A stretch of DNA of 55,872 nucleotides from Bacteroidota bacterium (lineage in GTDB: Bacteria > Bacteroidota > Bacteroidia > Chitinophagales > Chitinophagaceae). Position 1 is the first letter of the stretch, and each line of letters begins with the position of its first letter. This document shows, one piece after another, positions 1-9,836 of the stretch. The stretch is from the NCBI GenBank assembly GCA_005798905.1, contig SYIK01000002.1, forward strand, positions 1 through 55,872. The letters run 5' to 3'. The translations under genes were made by a program, and so were the position numbers. The notes under the pieces are model-generated. The model made no database searches and was not told the origin of the DNA. It saw only the letters and a program-made list of their open reading frames with translations.

Positions 1-2369
1 CTGTTTCCAAAATTCCATAAATAACTTGCAATCGTTCCGCTTGCAATGGTTGATGTACTTGTAAAATTTGCAGCACCAACTGGTAAACAAACATTCGGTA
101 ATTCAAAATTCGCTAATGGACGTGGATGTACTGTTAGTGTTTTACTAAAAATTGCACTTTGGCAACCAGCCCCTGTTTCAACAATTAAAGTAACATTAAA
201 AGTTCCGGTTGTTAAATAAATATGTGGTTGAGCAATATTGGATGTTGCAACTAATGGCGGACTTCCATCTCCAAAGTTCCAAGTCCATTTAGTAATAGTT
301 CCCGTACTGATTGTGGAAGAGTCGGTAAACAAAATTGTACCTCCAATACATGTGGGTGTTGAGTTGCCAAAATTTGCAACCGGTTGCGCATTTAATGTTA
401 CCACTTTAACTGTGGAATCTGAAATACAACCGACATCTGTAATTACTTTTAGGGAAGCATTGTAAGTTCCTGCCGCATTATATTGATGAGTTGGATTTTG
501 TAACCCGGAAGAGGTAGCATCTCCAAAATTCCATAGCCATTGAATAATCGGCCTTCCGCTTGTATTTGTTGTATCAAAAAATTGTACGGGTAAATTTACA
601 CAACCATTTGTCGTAAAATAAAATCCGGCAGTTGGTGGGTCAAAAACTTGTAAATCGTAATATATTTCTTGCGTACCACCGCAACCATCTGGAGTTGGGT
701 TTTGTGCTTCTACTTCAATCGTATAATTGCCTGCGGATGTTATTGTATATGGGGTTGGTAATTTATATCGATATAATTGTTTCCCATTTACAAACCATGT
801 AGAATCATACAGAGGATTATTTAATGTTACATCTGCAATTCCCATTGCATTTAATGCCGATCCAAATTCCCATTGAATTTGAATCGGTTCATAAGGAAAA
901 ACAATCGAAAAATAAAATGGAGTTCCTTTGCATACTCCCGGAAAATTAACTGTTGAAAATGGGTTTTGAATGGTTATAAATTGATATAAATCTTTAATAT
1001 TAGAACCTGCTGAATAACCATACGATTCTGCATTTGCGTAACCATAAGCCAATGCATTAAAACCTGAGTCCGATGTTAATGTATGATACCCTTGGTTTAC
1101 ATTATTCCGATATAAATAAGAATAATTTGGATCGGTTGGATGTGCAACCCAATTCGAAATTGGAACGGAAACTCCATCTAATTTAAAAGAAGAAATTCCA
1201 GTTCCTCCATTATTCATAATGATGTGTAAATGATGCTGTTGATTTGCAGGGGCAACCAAATTTGAACTAACCAATGTAACCTTGTTGATATTTTGTTCTA
1301 CAGGATTTAGAACAATCATATCTGGATCGTAAGGGGAAACATTCCCAGAACAACCTTGTGTTGTAAAATATTGTGTAACAGAAATTGGTTTATCTGCTTC
1401 TATCTTGTTTGGAATAGCTCCTGAAAACTCGTAGTACATTCCTGCAAAAAAAGAAGCTGAAGGAATCAACACTCCGTTTAAAGATACATTAGTTAATGGA
1501 TCATTTTTAAAAATTCTATAAAAATTAGTCGGGCGACTATAACTTGGAACGGTGAGGTATTTTTTACCCCAAGATGCTGCAGGATAGAGTTGTTGATATA
1601 AATTGTCTGAAGTATTATTATTGCCAGAACATACTCCAATTCTAATTTTTCCCGCGCCTGAAAAAACAGCAATTCTTTTACAACCAACTGTTCCAGATGA
1701 AACAGATTTGATTCTGGAACCCGTAAGGTCAGTTCCAGAATATAACCCTCCAACTGGAGTATTGTTATGCGTTCCCAAAACTTGATAAATTTGGCCTTTG
1801 TTTAAATTTATCGTGTAAGTATTGCCAGCCAACCAGCCATTTTTGGTATTGGCAGATGGAGTAATTTCAATCGAAGTATTATCTTCTACTGCAATAATTG
1901 TAAAATAAGAATTAGCGTTTGTTTGGTTTGAAATTTGTGTATAATTCATGGAATAATACTCTTTTCCTAAAACTTGGGTTGGCAAACAAACAGTAGCCCC
2001 ACTAATAGCACTTTGGGTTATATAAGAGTAAACAACAACGGGCTTTAACGCGGTGACATGAACGGTCTTCCCTGTAAACAAACCTTCATCGTTAATAAAA
2101 TTTGTATTTGGAATCAAACAAGTTACAACTTGACCTGCTGCAATTGAACCTGTTTGAATAACAGCACCTCCATATATTTCAACTTGATAAGTTGTGGCCA
2201 AATCAGAGGTAATGTAAAGCGTCATAGTTACGCCGCTTCCTCCACCATTCATGCTTACATGGTATGAATAAGGTATCCAGAATTCCTTCCCTTTATTTGA
2301 AAAATCTTGAGAATAAGTTGAAAACAGAAGTAGTTGACTTAGAAAAAGTAGTAGCCAAGCTTTTTTCAT
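1..2369 (-). CDS. Secreted PKD-repeat protein with N-terminal IgGFc-binding-like region (partial, 3' end off window)
   Basis: The gene starts with ATG at 2369 and stays open for about 789 codons to the left window edge, so its C-terminus is missing. Residues 1-20 form a signal peptide (Met-Lys-Lys, then a Leu-rich core). About residues 25-420 resemble the IgGFc-binding N-terminal domain found in Bacteroidota surface proteins, with the phrase GKEFWIPYSYH near the start. Beyond about residue 560 come at least three PKD-type modules, recognisable by repeated W-x-W-x-F-G-D and the paired 'NPTHQY' turn. The protein is presumably exported by T9SS and surface bound, with a sorting domain expected in the missing part. 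It could be an adhesin or a matrix protein; the sequence does not show which. No operon partner is visible, and a 474-base AT-rich spacer lies upstream. Confidence 0.8.
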   Translation of the reverse strand, partial: MKKAWLLLFLSQLLLFSTYSQDFSNKGKEFWIPYSYHVSMNGGGSGVTMTLYITSDLATTYQVEIYGGAVIQTGSIAAGQVVTCLIPNTNFINDEGLFTGKTVHVTALKPVVVYSYITQSAISGATVCLPTQVLGKEYYSMNYTQISNQTNANSYFTIIAVEDNTSIEITPSANTKNGWLAGNTYTINLNKGQIYQVLGTHNNTPVGGLYSGTDLTGSRIKSVSSGTVGCKRIAVFSGAGKIRIGVCSGNNNTSDNLYQQLYPAASWGKKYLTVPSYSRPTNFYRIFKNDPLTNVSLNGVLIPSASFFAGMYYEFSGAIPNKIEADKPISVTQYFTTQGCSGNVSPYDPDMIVLNPVEQNINKVTLVSSNLVAPANQQHHLHIIMNNGGTGISSFKLDGVSVPISNWVAHPTDPNYSYLYRNNVNQGYHTLTSDSGFNALAYGYANAESYGYSAGSNIKDLYQFITIQNPFSTVNFPGVCKGTPFYFSIVFPYEPIQIQWEFGSALNAMGIADVTLNNPLYDSTWFVNGKQLYRYKLPTPYTITSAGNYTIEVEAQNPTPDGCGGTQEIYYDLQVFDPPTAGFYFTTNGCVNLPVQFFDTTNTSGRPIIQWLWNFGDATSSGLQNPTHQYNAAGTYNASLKVITDVGCISDSTVKVVTLNAQPVANFGNSTPTCIGGTILFTDSSTISTGTITKWTWNFGDGSPPLVATSNIAQPHIYLTTGTFNVTLIVETGAGCQSAIFSKTLTVHPRPLANFELPNVCLPVGAANFTSTSTIASGTIASYLWNFGN

Positions 2370-2843
2370 TGAACATTATTTCTTTGGGTGTGAATAATTA
2401 GAACCTAAAATTACAAAAAGTTTAAAGAATAACCACGTTCAACCAAAGCATGTGATGGGTGGTAAAAATAAATCGATTAATTAAATAATGCTTTTTGGAA
2501 TAACCTGCTTATTAAGAATGTTTTAATAGATAAAAGATAGGGTTCTTATATAAATAAAATATAATATTTAATTTCATTGCCTGTATAAAAAGATATAAAC
2601 ATTACATTTATTTAAAAACCAATAAATTATATAATAATTTGTTAGATATAATTAATTTACAACTAAGGAAGATTAAATCTAATTTAACCTAGTTTATACT
2701 AAATATTAATTATTAAAAATAAATTGTATAATATTGGTTTCTATTACTTTAAATATAATTTTAAAAATATTATATTTTAGCTATAAAAATATTAACAATG
2801 TTTGGCTATAAACTAAATATATTAGTTTATCAAAATGCAAATT
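2370..2843. other. AT-rich intergenic spacer
   Basis: This 474-base stretch lies between the start of the PKD protein and the end of the HMA-domain gene. It is extremely AT-rich with many TTTAA/ATTAAT runs and has no credible coding frame. It presumably holds the promoter of the leftward PKD gene: a TTTGG near 2445-2455 on the minus strand is a possible -33 element, but I could not find a clean -7 box. No hairpin with a T-tract was found. Confidence 0.5.
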
Positions 2844-3218
2844 TTAATTCGAATGAATGTTTGGATATTTAGCAGGTCCCCCATCTTTTGGCGATTTGCA
2901 AGTTTTTGGCAATCGCTGATAAGAATCCGGAGTTGCCAAAATATCATCTGCAGCATACCCTGCATTTGCAATTGCAGTCTTTATTTCTTCAATATTCACT
3001 CTGTCAGTCAAAAATTTGACAACCGTTTCTTTTCTGCGCCAATTTACCAATACATAAGTAACGCCATCATTGCGTTTCAAATAGGTTTCAATCTTGTTCT
3101 TACAGTTTTCACAGCCAATGGTTGGTGTTTTAATTTTTGCCGTTACACTTGCTTTAGTTTGTCCATTTACAACATAAAAACTCAGGAAAGCAAAAGCTAT
3201 AAAAATTGCTTTTTTCAT
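2844..3218 (-). CDS. Exported heavy-metal-associated (HMA) domain protein
   Basis: This is a 124-residue protein. Residues 1-20 form a clear signal peptide ending near Asn-Gly-Gln. Residues about 28-95 are one HMA (CopZ/MerP-like) ferredoxin fold with a G-C-E-N-C metal-binding motif at about residue 35, followed by the usual helix and 'AIANAGY' second-helix signature. The C-terminal tail carries a further Cys and is not part of the fold. CopZ chaperones are normally cytosolic, whereas MerP is periplasmic, so a periplasmic metal-binding or scavenging role is likelier. The metal (copper or mercury) cannot be decided from sequence. The start lies 22 bases after the pyrE stop on the same strand, so cotranscription with pyrE is likely. 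Confidence 0.8.
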   Translation of the reverse strand: MKKAIFIAFAFLSFYVVNGQTKASVTAKIKTPTIGCENCKNKIETYLKRNDGVTYVLVNWRRKETVVKFLTDRVNIEEIKTAIANAGYAADDILATPDSYQRLPKTCKSPKDGGPAKYPNIHSN

Positions 3219-3240
3219 TTTAGTATCGATTTAATTTGAA

Positions 3241-3870
3241 TTATCGCCCCCATTTTTCAGGACTGTCTTTCCATTTTAACAAAGTTTCAAGTTGACTTGA
3301 ATCAAATTTCCCTTTTTCCTTTGCCAACTCAATAAGTGATGCATAATCTGTAAGTGGATAATAAGGAATTGCCAATTTTTGAAACATTTCATCAGCCGTA
3401 GGAAAACCATAAGTAAATATCGAAACCATGCCGACAACCTCCACTCCTGCTACTCTTAAAGTCTCTACCACTTGCACGCTACTTTTGCCCGTCGAAACCA
3501 AATCTTCAACAACAACTACCTTTTTAGGATCTTCTAAAAAGCCTTCAATTTGATTTCCTAAACCGTGTTCTTTCGGTTTTGGACGAACATATACAAATGG
3601 AAGTTTTAATTGATCGGCAACCATTGCTCCCCATGCAATGCCTGCAGTTGCAACACCGGCAATCATTTCAACGCTTGAAAATTTTTCGAATACTAAATTG
3701 CTAAGTTCCGATTTAATAAAATCTCTTACAAATGGAAAGGAAAGAATTTTACGATTATCACAATAAATCGGACTTTTCCATCCACTAGCCCATATAAATG
3801 GGTTTGTAAGATTTAACTTTACTGCATTAACTTGAAGCAGTTTTTCGGCTACAATTTTGGAATTATTCAT
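3241..3870 (-). CDS. pyrE: Orotate phosphoribosyltransferase
   Basis: PyrE transfers orotate to PRPP to make OMP, the fifth step of de novo pyrimidine synthesis, in the cytoplasm. The 209-residue product has the type I phosphoribosyltransferase PRPP loop 'VVVVEDLVSTGKSS' at about residues 120-133 and the 'YVRPKPKEHGLGNQIEG' flexible catalytic loop with its Lys residues just before it. I chose the ATG at 3870; a TTG two codons upstream (3876) is possible but adds nothing to the fold. pyrB and pyrR lie about 5 kb away rather than beside it. The NUDIX gene diverges from it across only 42 bases. Confidence 0.93.
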   Translation of the reverse strand: MNNSKIVAEKLLQVNAVKLNLTNPFIWASGWKSPIYCDNRKILSFPFVRDFIKSELSNLVFEKFSSVEMIAGVATAGIAWGAMVADQLKLPFVYVRPKPKEHGLGNQIEGFLEDPKKVVVVEDLVSTGKSSVQVVETLRVAGVEVVGMVSIFTYGFPTADEMFQKLAIPYYPLTDYASLIELAKEKGKFDSSQLETLLKWKDSPEKWGR

Positions 3871-3912
3871 AAGCAAATTTGTAAAGAGAAATTGAAAAAT
3901 TAAAATTTAGTT

Positions 3913-4545
3913 ATGTACATTAAAATATACTTTAATAATAAGCCGCTTTTTCTTTGTGATAATATTGATCAATTGCTTCATAGTTTAATTCATAAGGAGG
4001 ATACAATTTTTATTGACGAATTAAATACGCATGCAATCAAAACGATGATTTATGAAATGCAATTAAAAAATATTAATTCAGGAGTTTTTTATCACAATAA
4101 TTTGGAAGAGTTGAAAAAAGCCTTTTATAAAAAATGTAAATTTATTAAAGCAGCCGGCGGATTTGTTTTAAATGAAAAAAACGAAATGCTGTTCATTTAT
4201 CGCCACAACAAATGGGATCTTCCTAAAGGAAAATTTATGAAAAATGAATCTCCTGAAATATGTGCTGTTCGGGAGGTTCAAGAAGAAACGGGGTTAATAA
4301 ATTTAATTGCGATTTCATATTTAACTACAACTTATCACACATATCAAGAAGGAACACAGTTGGTTTTAAAAGAAACCGAATGGTTTCGAATGAAGGCTGT
4401 TGGCAAACAAAATTTAGTTCCGCAATTGGAAGAAAGTATAACAAAAATTGAATGGGTTAAAAAAAATGCAATAGCTGAACTTGCTCAAAAATCATACCCC
4501 TCAATCCACGATGTCATTGAAGCTGGGTTAAAAATAGATGCTTAA
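3913..4545 (+). CDS. NUDIX hydrolase
   Basis: This 210-residue protein has a C-terminal NUDIX domain from about residue 75 to the end. The NUDIX box runs from Gly at about 102 (G-K-F-x3-E-x7-R-E-V-Q-E-E-T-G-L) with all catalytic Glu residues present. The N-terminal ~70 residues are not part of the usual fold and look like a small alpha/beta extension specific to this Bacteroidota subgroup. The substrate, some nucleoside diphosphate linked to X, cannot be predicted. The gene is divergent from pyrE (42-base gap) and its last four bases overlap the convergent thioesterase gene. Confidence 0.85.
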   Translation: MYIKIYFNNKPLFLCDNIDQLLHSLIHKEDTIFIDELNTHAIKTMIYEMQLKNINSGVFYHNNLEELKKAFYKKCKFIKAAGGFVLNEKNEMLFIYRHNKWDLPKGKFMKNESPEICAVREVQEETGLINLIAISYLTTTYHTYQEGTQLVLKETEWFRMKAVGKQNLVPQLEESITKIEWVKKNAIAELAQKSYPSIHDVIEAGLKIDA

Positions 4546-4973
4546 TATTTGTGTTTGATTACGGCTACTGTTAATCGACTTACGCAAATCAATTTTTCAT
4601 TTTCATCGTGAATTTTTATTTCCCAAACATGCGTGGATCCTCCAATGTGCAAAGGAGATGCAGTTCCAATTACATACCCACTTTTTGCACTTCGTAAATG
4701 ATTTGCATTTATTTCTATTCCAACGCAATTATTCTTCGATGTGTCAATTATTAATGCAGAAGCAACACTACCCAATGTTTCAGCCAATACACAAGACGCA
4801 CCACCATGCAGTAATCCGTAAGGTTGCTTCGTTCTTTCATCTACAGGCATTTTTGCTTTAAGAAAATTTTCTCCCAATTCCACCCATTCAATTCCTAAAT
4901 GTTGCGACATATTATTTTTTCCGAAAGCATTCAACTTTTCAATCGTTATTTCTTTACTAAACCAAATTGACAT
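4542..4973 (-). CDS. PaaI-type hotdog thioesterase
   Basis: A 143-residue single hotdog-fold protein of the PaaI/YbdB (4HBT) family, which hydrolyse acyl- or aryl-CoA thioesters. The hallmark motif is H-G-G-A-S-C-V-L-A-E at about residues 56-65, preceded by 'TKQPYGLL' and followed by the long helix. The catalytic acidic residue would be the Glu at the end of that motif. Length fits the family. Its start lies 18 bases after the stop of the large secreted protein upstream on the same strand. The acyl substrate is unknown. Confidence 0.85.
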   Translation of the reverse strand: MSIWFSKEITIEKLNAFGKNNMSQHLGIEWVELGENFLKAKMPVDERTKQPYGLLHGGASCVLAETLGSVASALIIDTSKNNCVGIEINANHLRSAKSGYVIGTASPLHIGGSTHVWEIKIHDENEKLICVSRLTVAVIKHKY

Positions 4974-4991
4974 AACCTCTGTTTGAAAATT

Positions 4992-7900
4992 TTAATAGTT
5001 TAGTTTATTAAATGTTCGTTTGTATTTTGTATCGCCGGTTATAATTTCAATATGATAAATACCTGCAGCTAACTTTTTCAAATCAAGTTGTTTTTGCAAA
5101 ACTCCAGCTGAAGCGCTATTTACATCATTAAAAACAATTTGTCCCAATGCATTAAATATTTTCAAACTGTACCTTGTTGCATTTTGAGGAATATAAAATG
5201 CAACGGTAAGATTTCCGTTAGTTGGAACCGGAAACACTTTAAATAATCCTTCGATTTTCAAATCAATATCATCGCTGCTTTGCGATACGCAACCATCCAA
5301 AATTGTTTTTACTGAATAGCGTCCGTTTGTAATTGCATTAAACGTTTGTTGTACTGCTCCTGTAATATCACTTCCGTTCAACATCCATTGATTACCTGTT
5401 GAATTACTACTTGTCAACAAACCAAAGACTGCTGTAATAATTGGTTTTGGCGGAACAGGTTTTACTCTTAATATAATCGAATTGCTTTGTGTAGTTGTGG
5501 GTTGCGCACATTGAGCAGTAGAAACAACATTGCATCGAATAACCGATCCATTACCAAGTATGCTTGAAGAATACATTGAGGCATTTACCCCTGTTGGTAC
5601 ACCATTCACAGTCCAAGTAAATGTTGGAGTTCCCAAGTTGTTTCCACCAACAATATAAGTTGCCACAGAACCAGCACAAATAGCAGTGTCTCCTGCAAGC
5701 AATAATGTAGGAATTACACTTGTTACAGTTACATAATTATTCGTAGTAATTGTATTGAAAGTAGTTCCATTGCCTACAGTGAGTGAAACTGAATGAGATC
5801 CATTTGTATTGTAATTAATTAATGGATGCTGTACATTTGAAGAAGCTGGTGTTCCACCAGGAAAAGACCAAGACCAACTTGTTGGTGACGGAATTCCTGT
5901 TGAGTTATCTGAATACTGAACTGAAGAACCTTTACAAATATTAGTATTGTTTGAAGTAAATGCTGCATTTAAAAAACTTGTACTTCCCGATTCAAGATTT
6001 CCTTCCCACAATCCTCTTCCATAAGTTGCAGCTCTTATTTTTTGCGCTGCATATTGAATTTCTAATTCTGCAATTTCAACATTCGGAAGATTATTATTGA
6101 AAGCTGTCCAACTGGTTGAATTATCATCTTTAAAATAAACGCCTGCATCCATGCCGACATACATTGCATTTGCGCTGCTTGTTGTGTCCAACACAATACA
6201 ATTCGCAGATAAATTGGGCAAGCCAGTTGAAATATTTGTCCAGTTTCCACCACCCGTTAATGATTGAAAAACTTTATTTCCATTAGATGAACCAGAAAGT
6301 GTGACAAATATTTTATTTGCGTTTGATTCATCAACTGCTATATAAGTTATAAAAAGCCCAGGTAAACCAGCAGTTATTTCATTATAGTTAGAACCGTTAT
6401 CGCCGGAGCGCCAAATTTGTCCGGATTTACTTGTATAAATTACGTTTGTGTCAGATGGTGCAACTGCAATTGCATCAATATTACTACTTGCAGAACCAAT
6501 TAATGAATGAGCTGTCCACGAAGCACCACGGTCTGTTGATTTATAAATTCGTGTTTTACCAACATAAAGCGACATTGGATTTTTTGGATTTAAAATATAA
6601 GGTGTAACCCAATCACCATCTTCGTTAACTGTTCCTGCTGTACCGCCACTATTTACAATTGTACTAAATGATGCTCCACCATTTGTTGATTTACGAATAG
6701 CCCCATAATAGAGTTCTCCATATTGATACGTATCACTTGAATAATCAATAATACTTTCCATTCCATCTCCACCAATTGGTCTTGTCCAGTTGTTTGGTCC
6801 AATCCATAAATTAGTTCCATTGTCTTGCCAACCTGTCAACACTTTATTTTGACTCTGAGTTGATTGTCCCATTTTATACATTTGAGCTATTGCCATTCCG
6901 TTACTCAAATCAATCCACGAGTTAGAGTTGGTAATGTCGTCTTTCTTAAAAATTCCACCATCACAACCTGCATAAACTGTAAGTCCATTTGAATCAAAAT
7001 TCAAATCATGAATGTCGGCATGAATATAGGGTGCTCCAGATCCCGTCCAGTGACCTGCGATTTGCCAATTGGATCCACCATCAGTCGATCTCCAAACATT
7101 AACTCCTCCAACAATTACAAGGTCTTTGTTTGTTGGTGATACAGCAATTGAAAGATCGTACCATTGTTGCCCACCCGTATCTCCTCCTGTATTGCTCCAC
7201 CCAAGTAAATTGGGAGTAGTGGATTGTGTTGTAAAACTTACACCGTTATCAGTAGATCTATAAACTCCTTTAAACCCATTGTTTGATGGATTTCCAATAA
7301 CCATGTATAAATAATTAGGGTCATTTGCTGTTACAGCAATCATTGCTCTTCCATTTGATGAAGTTGGCAAACCTGTTCCCACACCGCTATTTGAAAAACT
7401 TGCACCACCATCAGTCGATTTAAAAAAAATTACATTACTTGACATTTTGGAAGCATAAACAATTGAAGTATTCCCTGGCATAAATTCAAGATCACGAATA
7501 TTTGATTCTGAAGAAACCAATGTCCAGTTTGCACCAGCATCAATTGAACGATAAATTCCACTGGTTGAAGAAACTATTAAAATGTTTGGATTATCAGGAT
7601 TTATTATCAATCTATAAAATCTTGAAACGGATGTTAAACCGGACAAGGTCCAAGAAGTTCCTCCATTTGTTGATTTAAAAATTCCGATTGCCGGAGCATC
7701 ACCAGCATCGTTATCGCCACTTGCTGCATACATTATACTTGAATTGGTTGGATGAATGGCAACATCTGCAAACCCAATTCTTGTCAAAAAATCTGTTGAG
7801 GTAGACCACGCAGTTCCATCGTATTTCCATGCTCCTCCGCCAGGAGTTGCAACTACAAATTGATTTGTTGTTCCGGGAATTAAACGAACATTATTTATTC

Positions 7901-8258
7901 TTCCTGCTCCTCCAGAACTTGGAACTGAACTTGGTCCAACCATCTGCCAGTTTGAAATTGCAGTTCGTTGATTTTGTATTTTGGAACTTTGATTTGATCT
8001 GTAATCGAGTATTGATTGATTGTATGATTTTAAATCTCCACTTGGGTAGGAACGGCTTTCATTATAGTATTCCCAACGCTTGTATGGTTTCCAACCTTTT
8101 ATGTTAGATAAATCTTTCCCTTCAAATTCTTTACTAAATGCATTCTTAATTTCATAAAAATTAGAACTGCTATTCCAAACATCCACCCAATTTTTTTCTT
8201 GAGCAGAAGCCAACAATCCGAAAAACAAAAAGAAATTTGAAATGATAATTTTTTTCAT
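4992..8258 (-). CDS. T9SS-secreted BNR/sortilin-like beta-propeller protein with PKD domain
   Basis: A 1088-residue protein. Residues 1-19 are a signal peptide. About residues 100-775 contain many repeats of the form 'S-T-D-G-G-x-S-W/F', the Asp-box of sialidase/Vps10 (BNR) beta-propellers. Around 790-875 lies one PKD domain, then an Ig-like stretch, and the last ~75 residues (starting 'KVFPVPTNGNLTV', ending in a Lys/Arg-rich tail) are a type A T9SS sorting domain. Proteins of this architecture are large exported glycosidase-like or adhesive proteins. No sialidase catalytic Arg triad was recognised, so enzymatic activity is not claimed. It is transcribed toward the thioesterase gene and could share its transcript. 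Confidence 0.85.
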   Translation of the reverse strand: MKKIIISNFFLFFGLLASAQEKNWVDVWNSSSNFYEIKNAFSKEFEGKDLSNIKGWKPYKRWEYYNESRSYPSGDLKSYNQSILDYRSNQSSKIQNQRTAISNWQMVGPSSVPSSGGAGRINNVRLIPGTTNQFVVATPGGGAWKYDGTAWSTSTDFLTRIGFADVAIHPTNSSIMYAASGDNDAGDAPAIGIFKSTNGGTSWTLSGLTSVSRFYRLIINPDNPNILIVSSTSGIYRSIDAGANWTLVSSESNIRDLEFMPGNTSIVYASKMSSNVIFFKSTDGGASFSNSGVGTGLPTSSNGRAMIAVTANDPNYLYMVIGNPSNNGFKGVYRSTDNGVSFTTQSTTPNLLGWSNTGGDTGGQQWYDLSIAVSPTNKDLVIVGGVNVWRSTDGGSNWQIAGHWTGSGAPYIHADIHDLNFDSNGLTVYAGCDGGIFKKDDITNSNSWIDLSNGMAIAQMYKMGQSTQSQNKVLTGWQDNGTNLWIGPNNWTRPIGGDGMESIIDYSSDTYQYGELYYGAIRKSTNGGASFSTIVNSGGTAGTVNEDGDWVTPYILNPKNPMSLYVGKTRIYKSTDRGASWTAHSLIGSASSNIDAIAVAPSDTNVIYTSKSGQIWRSGDNGSNYNEITAGLPGLFITYIAVDESNANKIFVTLSGSSNGNKVFQSLTGGGNWTNISTGLPNLSANCIVLDTTSSANAMYVGMDAGVYFKDDNSTSWTAFNNNLPNVEIAELEIQYAAQKIRAATYGRGLWEGNLESGSTSFLNAAFTSNNTNICKGSSVQYSDNSTGIPSPTSWSWSFPGGTPASSNVQHPLINYNTNGSHSVSLTVGNGTTFNTITTNNYVTVTSVIPTLLLAGDTAICAGSVATYIVGGNNLGTPTFTWTVNGVPTGVNASMYSSSILGNGSVIRCNVVSTAQCAQPTTTQSNSIILRVKPVPPKPIITAVFGLLTSSNSTGNQWMLNGSDITGAVQQTFNAITNGRYSVKTILDGCVSQSSDDIDLKIEGLFKVFPVPTNGNLTVAFYIPQNATRYSLKIFNALGQIVFNDVNSASAGVLQKQLDLKKLAAGIYHIEIITGDTKYKRTFNKLNY

Positions 8259-8302
8259 AGGAAATAATTTCGATAGAATTTAATTTGTAAATTTTTATAA
8301 AA

Positions 8303-8767
8303 TTATAATGAACTAGAAACTTCGATAGGTAAAAAAGGAGCTGCATCACCACCGTTGCGAATAATATCTCGAACAATAGTGGATGCAACAGAAGTATATT
8401 TTGGCTCACCAGTTAAAAAAAAAGTTTCAATACTTCTATCAAGTGTTCTATTTGCATCAGCAATTGTTTTTTCGAATTCAAAATCGCTAACATAACGAAT
8501 CCCTCTTAAGATAAATTTTGCACCCACTTCTTTGCAGCAATTAATAGTGAGCCCTTCGTAAACAATTCCATCTACTTTTGGTTCATCCTTGTAAATTTTT
8601 CTTATCCATTCTAATCTTTTTTCAAGAGAAAACATTGGCTCTTTTGAAGTATTAACTCCAACGCCGACAATAATTTTATCAAAAAGCGGCAATGCACGGT
8701 TTATGATGTCAATATGCCCTAAAGTAACAGGATCGAATGTCCCAGGAAATAAACAAATTTGTTGCAT
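8303..8767 (-). CDS. coaD: Phosphopantetheine adenylyltransferase
   Basis: CoaD adenylates 4'-phosphopantetheine to dephospho-CoA, the penultimate step of CoA synthesis. The 154-residue protein has the nucleotidyltransferase signature P-G-T-F-D-P-V-T-L-G-H at residues 8-18 (the T/HxGH motif), the 'LRGIRYVSDFEFE' substrate segment at about 88-100, and an ISSS-equivalent 'TSVASTIVRDI' at about 125-135. Length is typical. It follows pyrB on the same strand with a 57-base gap. Confidence 0.95.
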   Translation of the reverse strand: MQQICLFPGTFDPVTLGHIDIINRALPLFDKIIVGVGVNTSKEPMFSLEKRLEWIRKIYKDEPKVDGIVYEGLTINCCKEVGAKFILRGIRYVSDFEFEKTIADANRTLDRSIETFFLTGEPKYTSVASTIVRDIIRNGGDAAPFLPIEVSSSL

Positions 8768-8824
8768 AATGAAAAATTATTAATTACAACTGCAATTTGA
8801 GGAATAATAAATTAATAAAGTAAT

Positions 8825-9751
8825 TTAATTTTTTCTGTTGGAAAGTAAGTACAAAACCGCCATCCGAACAGCAACGCCATTTTCTACTTGTTGTAAAATA
8901 ACGGACTGTTTGCTATCCATCACATCGCTATCCAATTCCACTCCACGATTTACCGGGCCGGGATGCATGACAACGATTTCTTTTTTCAAAGAATTCAAAA
9001 CTTCTTTTGTAATTCCATATGTAAGATTGTATTCGCGCAGCGAAGAAAACAATACTTGGTTTTGTCTTTCCAATTGAATTCGAAGCACATTGGCAACATC
9101 GCACCAAGCAAGTGTTTCTTTTAAATTATAACTTACTTCCACATTCAACGCTTCTTTTATATGAATTGGAATTAAGGTTGGTGGACCGCATACAACCACT
9201 TTTGCACCCATTTTGTTTAGCAAATAAATATTGCTCATGGCAACTCTGCTATGTAAAATATCGCCAATAATTGCAACTTTTACGCCTTTTAGTTTTCCTA
9301 GTTTCTCATTTATGGTAAATGCATCAAGCAATGCTTGCGTTGGATGTTCATTGACTCCGTCACCTGCATTGATAATTGCCGCAGGAATATGTTTTGCCAA
9401 AAAATGCGGTGCACCACTTGCACTGTGCCTCATCACCACCATATCCACTTTCATTGATAAAATATTGTTGACAGTATCAAGTAATGTTTCTCCTTTTGAT
9501 GCAGAAGAATTGGAAGATGCAAAATTGATTGTATCGGCACTCAATCTTTTTTCTGCCAATTCAAAAGAAAACCTTGTACGCGTGGAGTTTTCGTAAAAAA
9601 GATTAACAATTGTTACATCGCGCAAGGATGGAACTTTTTTTACCGGTCTTTGTAAAACTTCTTTGAATTGCCCTGCGGTAGAAAGAATAAGTGAAATATC
9701 TTCTTTAGTAAGATTTTTAATGCCGAGCAGATGTCGAGTGGATAGTTGCAT
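8825..9751 (-). CDS. pyrB: Aspartate carbamoyltransferase catalytic subunit
   Basis: PyrB condenses carbamoyl phosphate with aspartate, the committed pyrimidine step. The 308-residue protein has the carbamoyl-phosphate motif S-T-R-T-R at about residues 55-59, the 'SSASKGETLLDT' loop at about 80-91 and the 'HPTQALLD' motif at about 136-143. No pyrI regulatory gene is adjacent, so it probably works as an unregulated trimer or is controlled through pyrR expression. It lies 85 bases downstream of pyrR on the same strand, a common pairing. Confidence 0.95.
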   Translation of the reverse strand: MQLSTRHLLGIKNLTKEDISLILSTAGQFKEVLQRPVKKVPSLRDVTIVNLFYENSTRTRFSFELAEKRLSADTINFASSNSSASKGETLLDTVNNILSMKVDMVVMRHSASGAPHFLAKHIPAAIINAGDGVNEHPTQALLDAFTINEKLGKLKGVKVAIIGDILHSRVAMSNIYLLNKMGAKVVVCGPPTLIPIHIKEALNVEVSYNLKETLAWCDVANVLRIQLERQNQVLFSSLREYNLTYGITKEVLNSLKKEIVVMHPGPVNRGVELDSDVMDSKQSVILQQVENGVAVRMAVLYLLSNRKN

Positions 9752-9836
9752 TAAAAAGCGAAATTATAGAATTTTATCCACAGATAAATTAAAATTTTTA
9801 TCAGAACAAAAGACAGAAAATAAGATCTGTTCATTG

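Noticed and set aside
2835-3239. Plus-strand frame over the HMA gene
   Set aside because: It mirrors the real gene on the minus strand, which has a signal peptide and a metal motif; the mirror frame has neither.
3871-3876. TTG start for pyrE at 3876
   Set aside because: It adds two residues only; the ATG at 3870 is sufficient and more usual.
4992-8258. CRISPR-like or tandem DNA repeats in the large secreted gene
   Set aside because: The recurring pattern is the degenerate Asp-box protein repeat; the DNA copies are not near identical and have no spacer structure.
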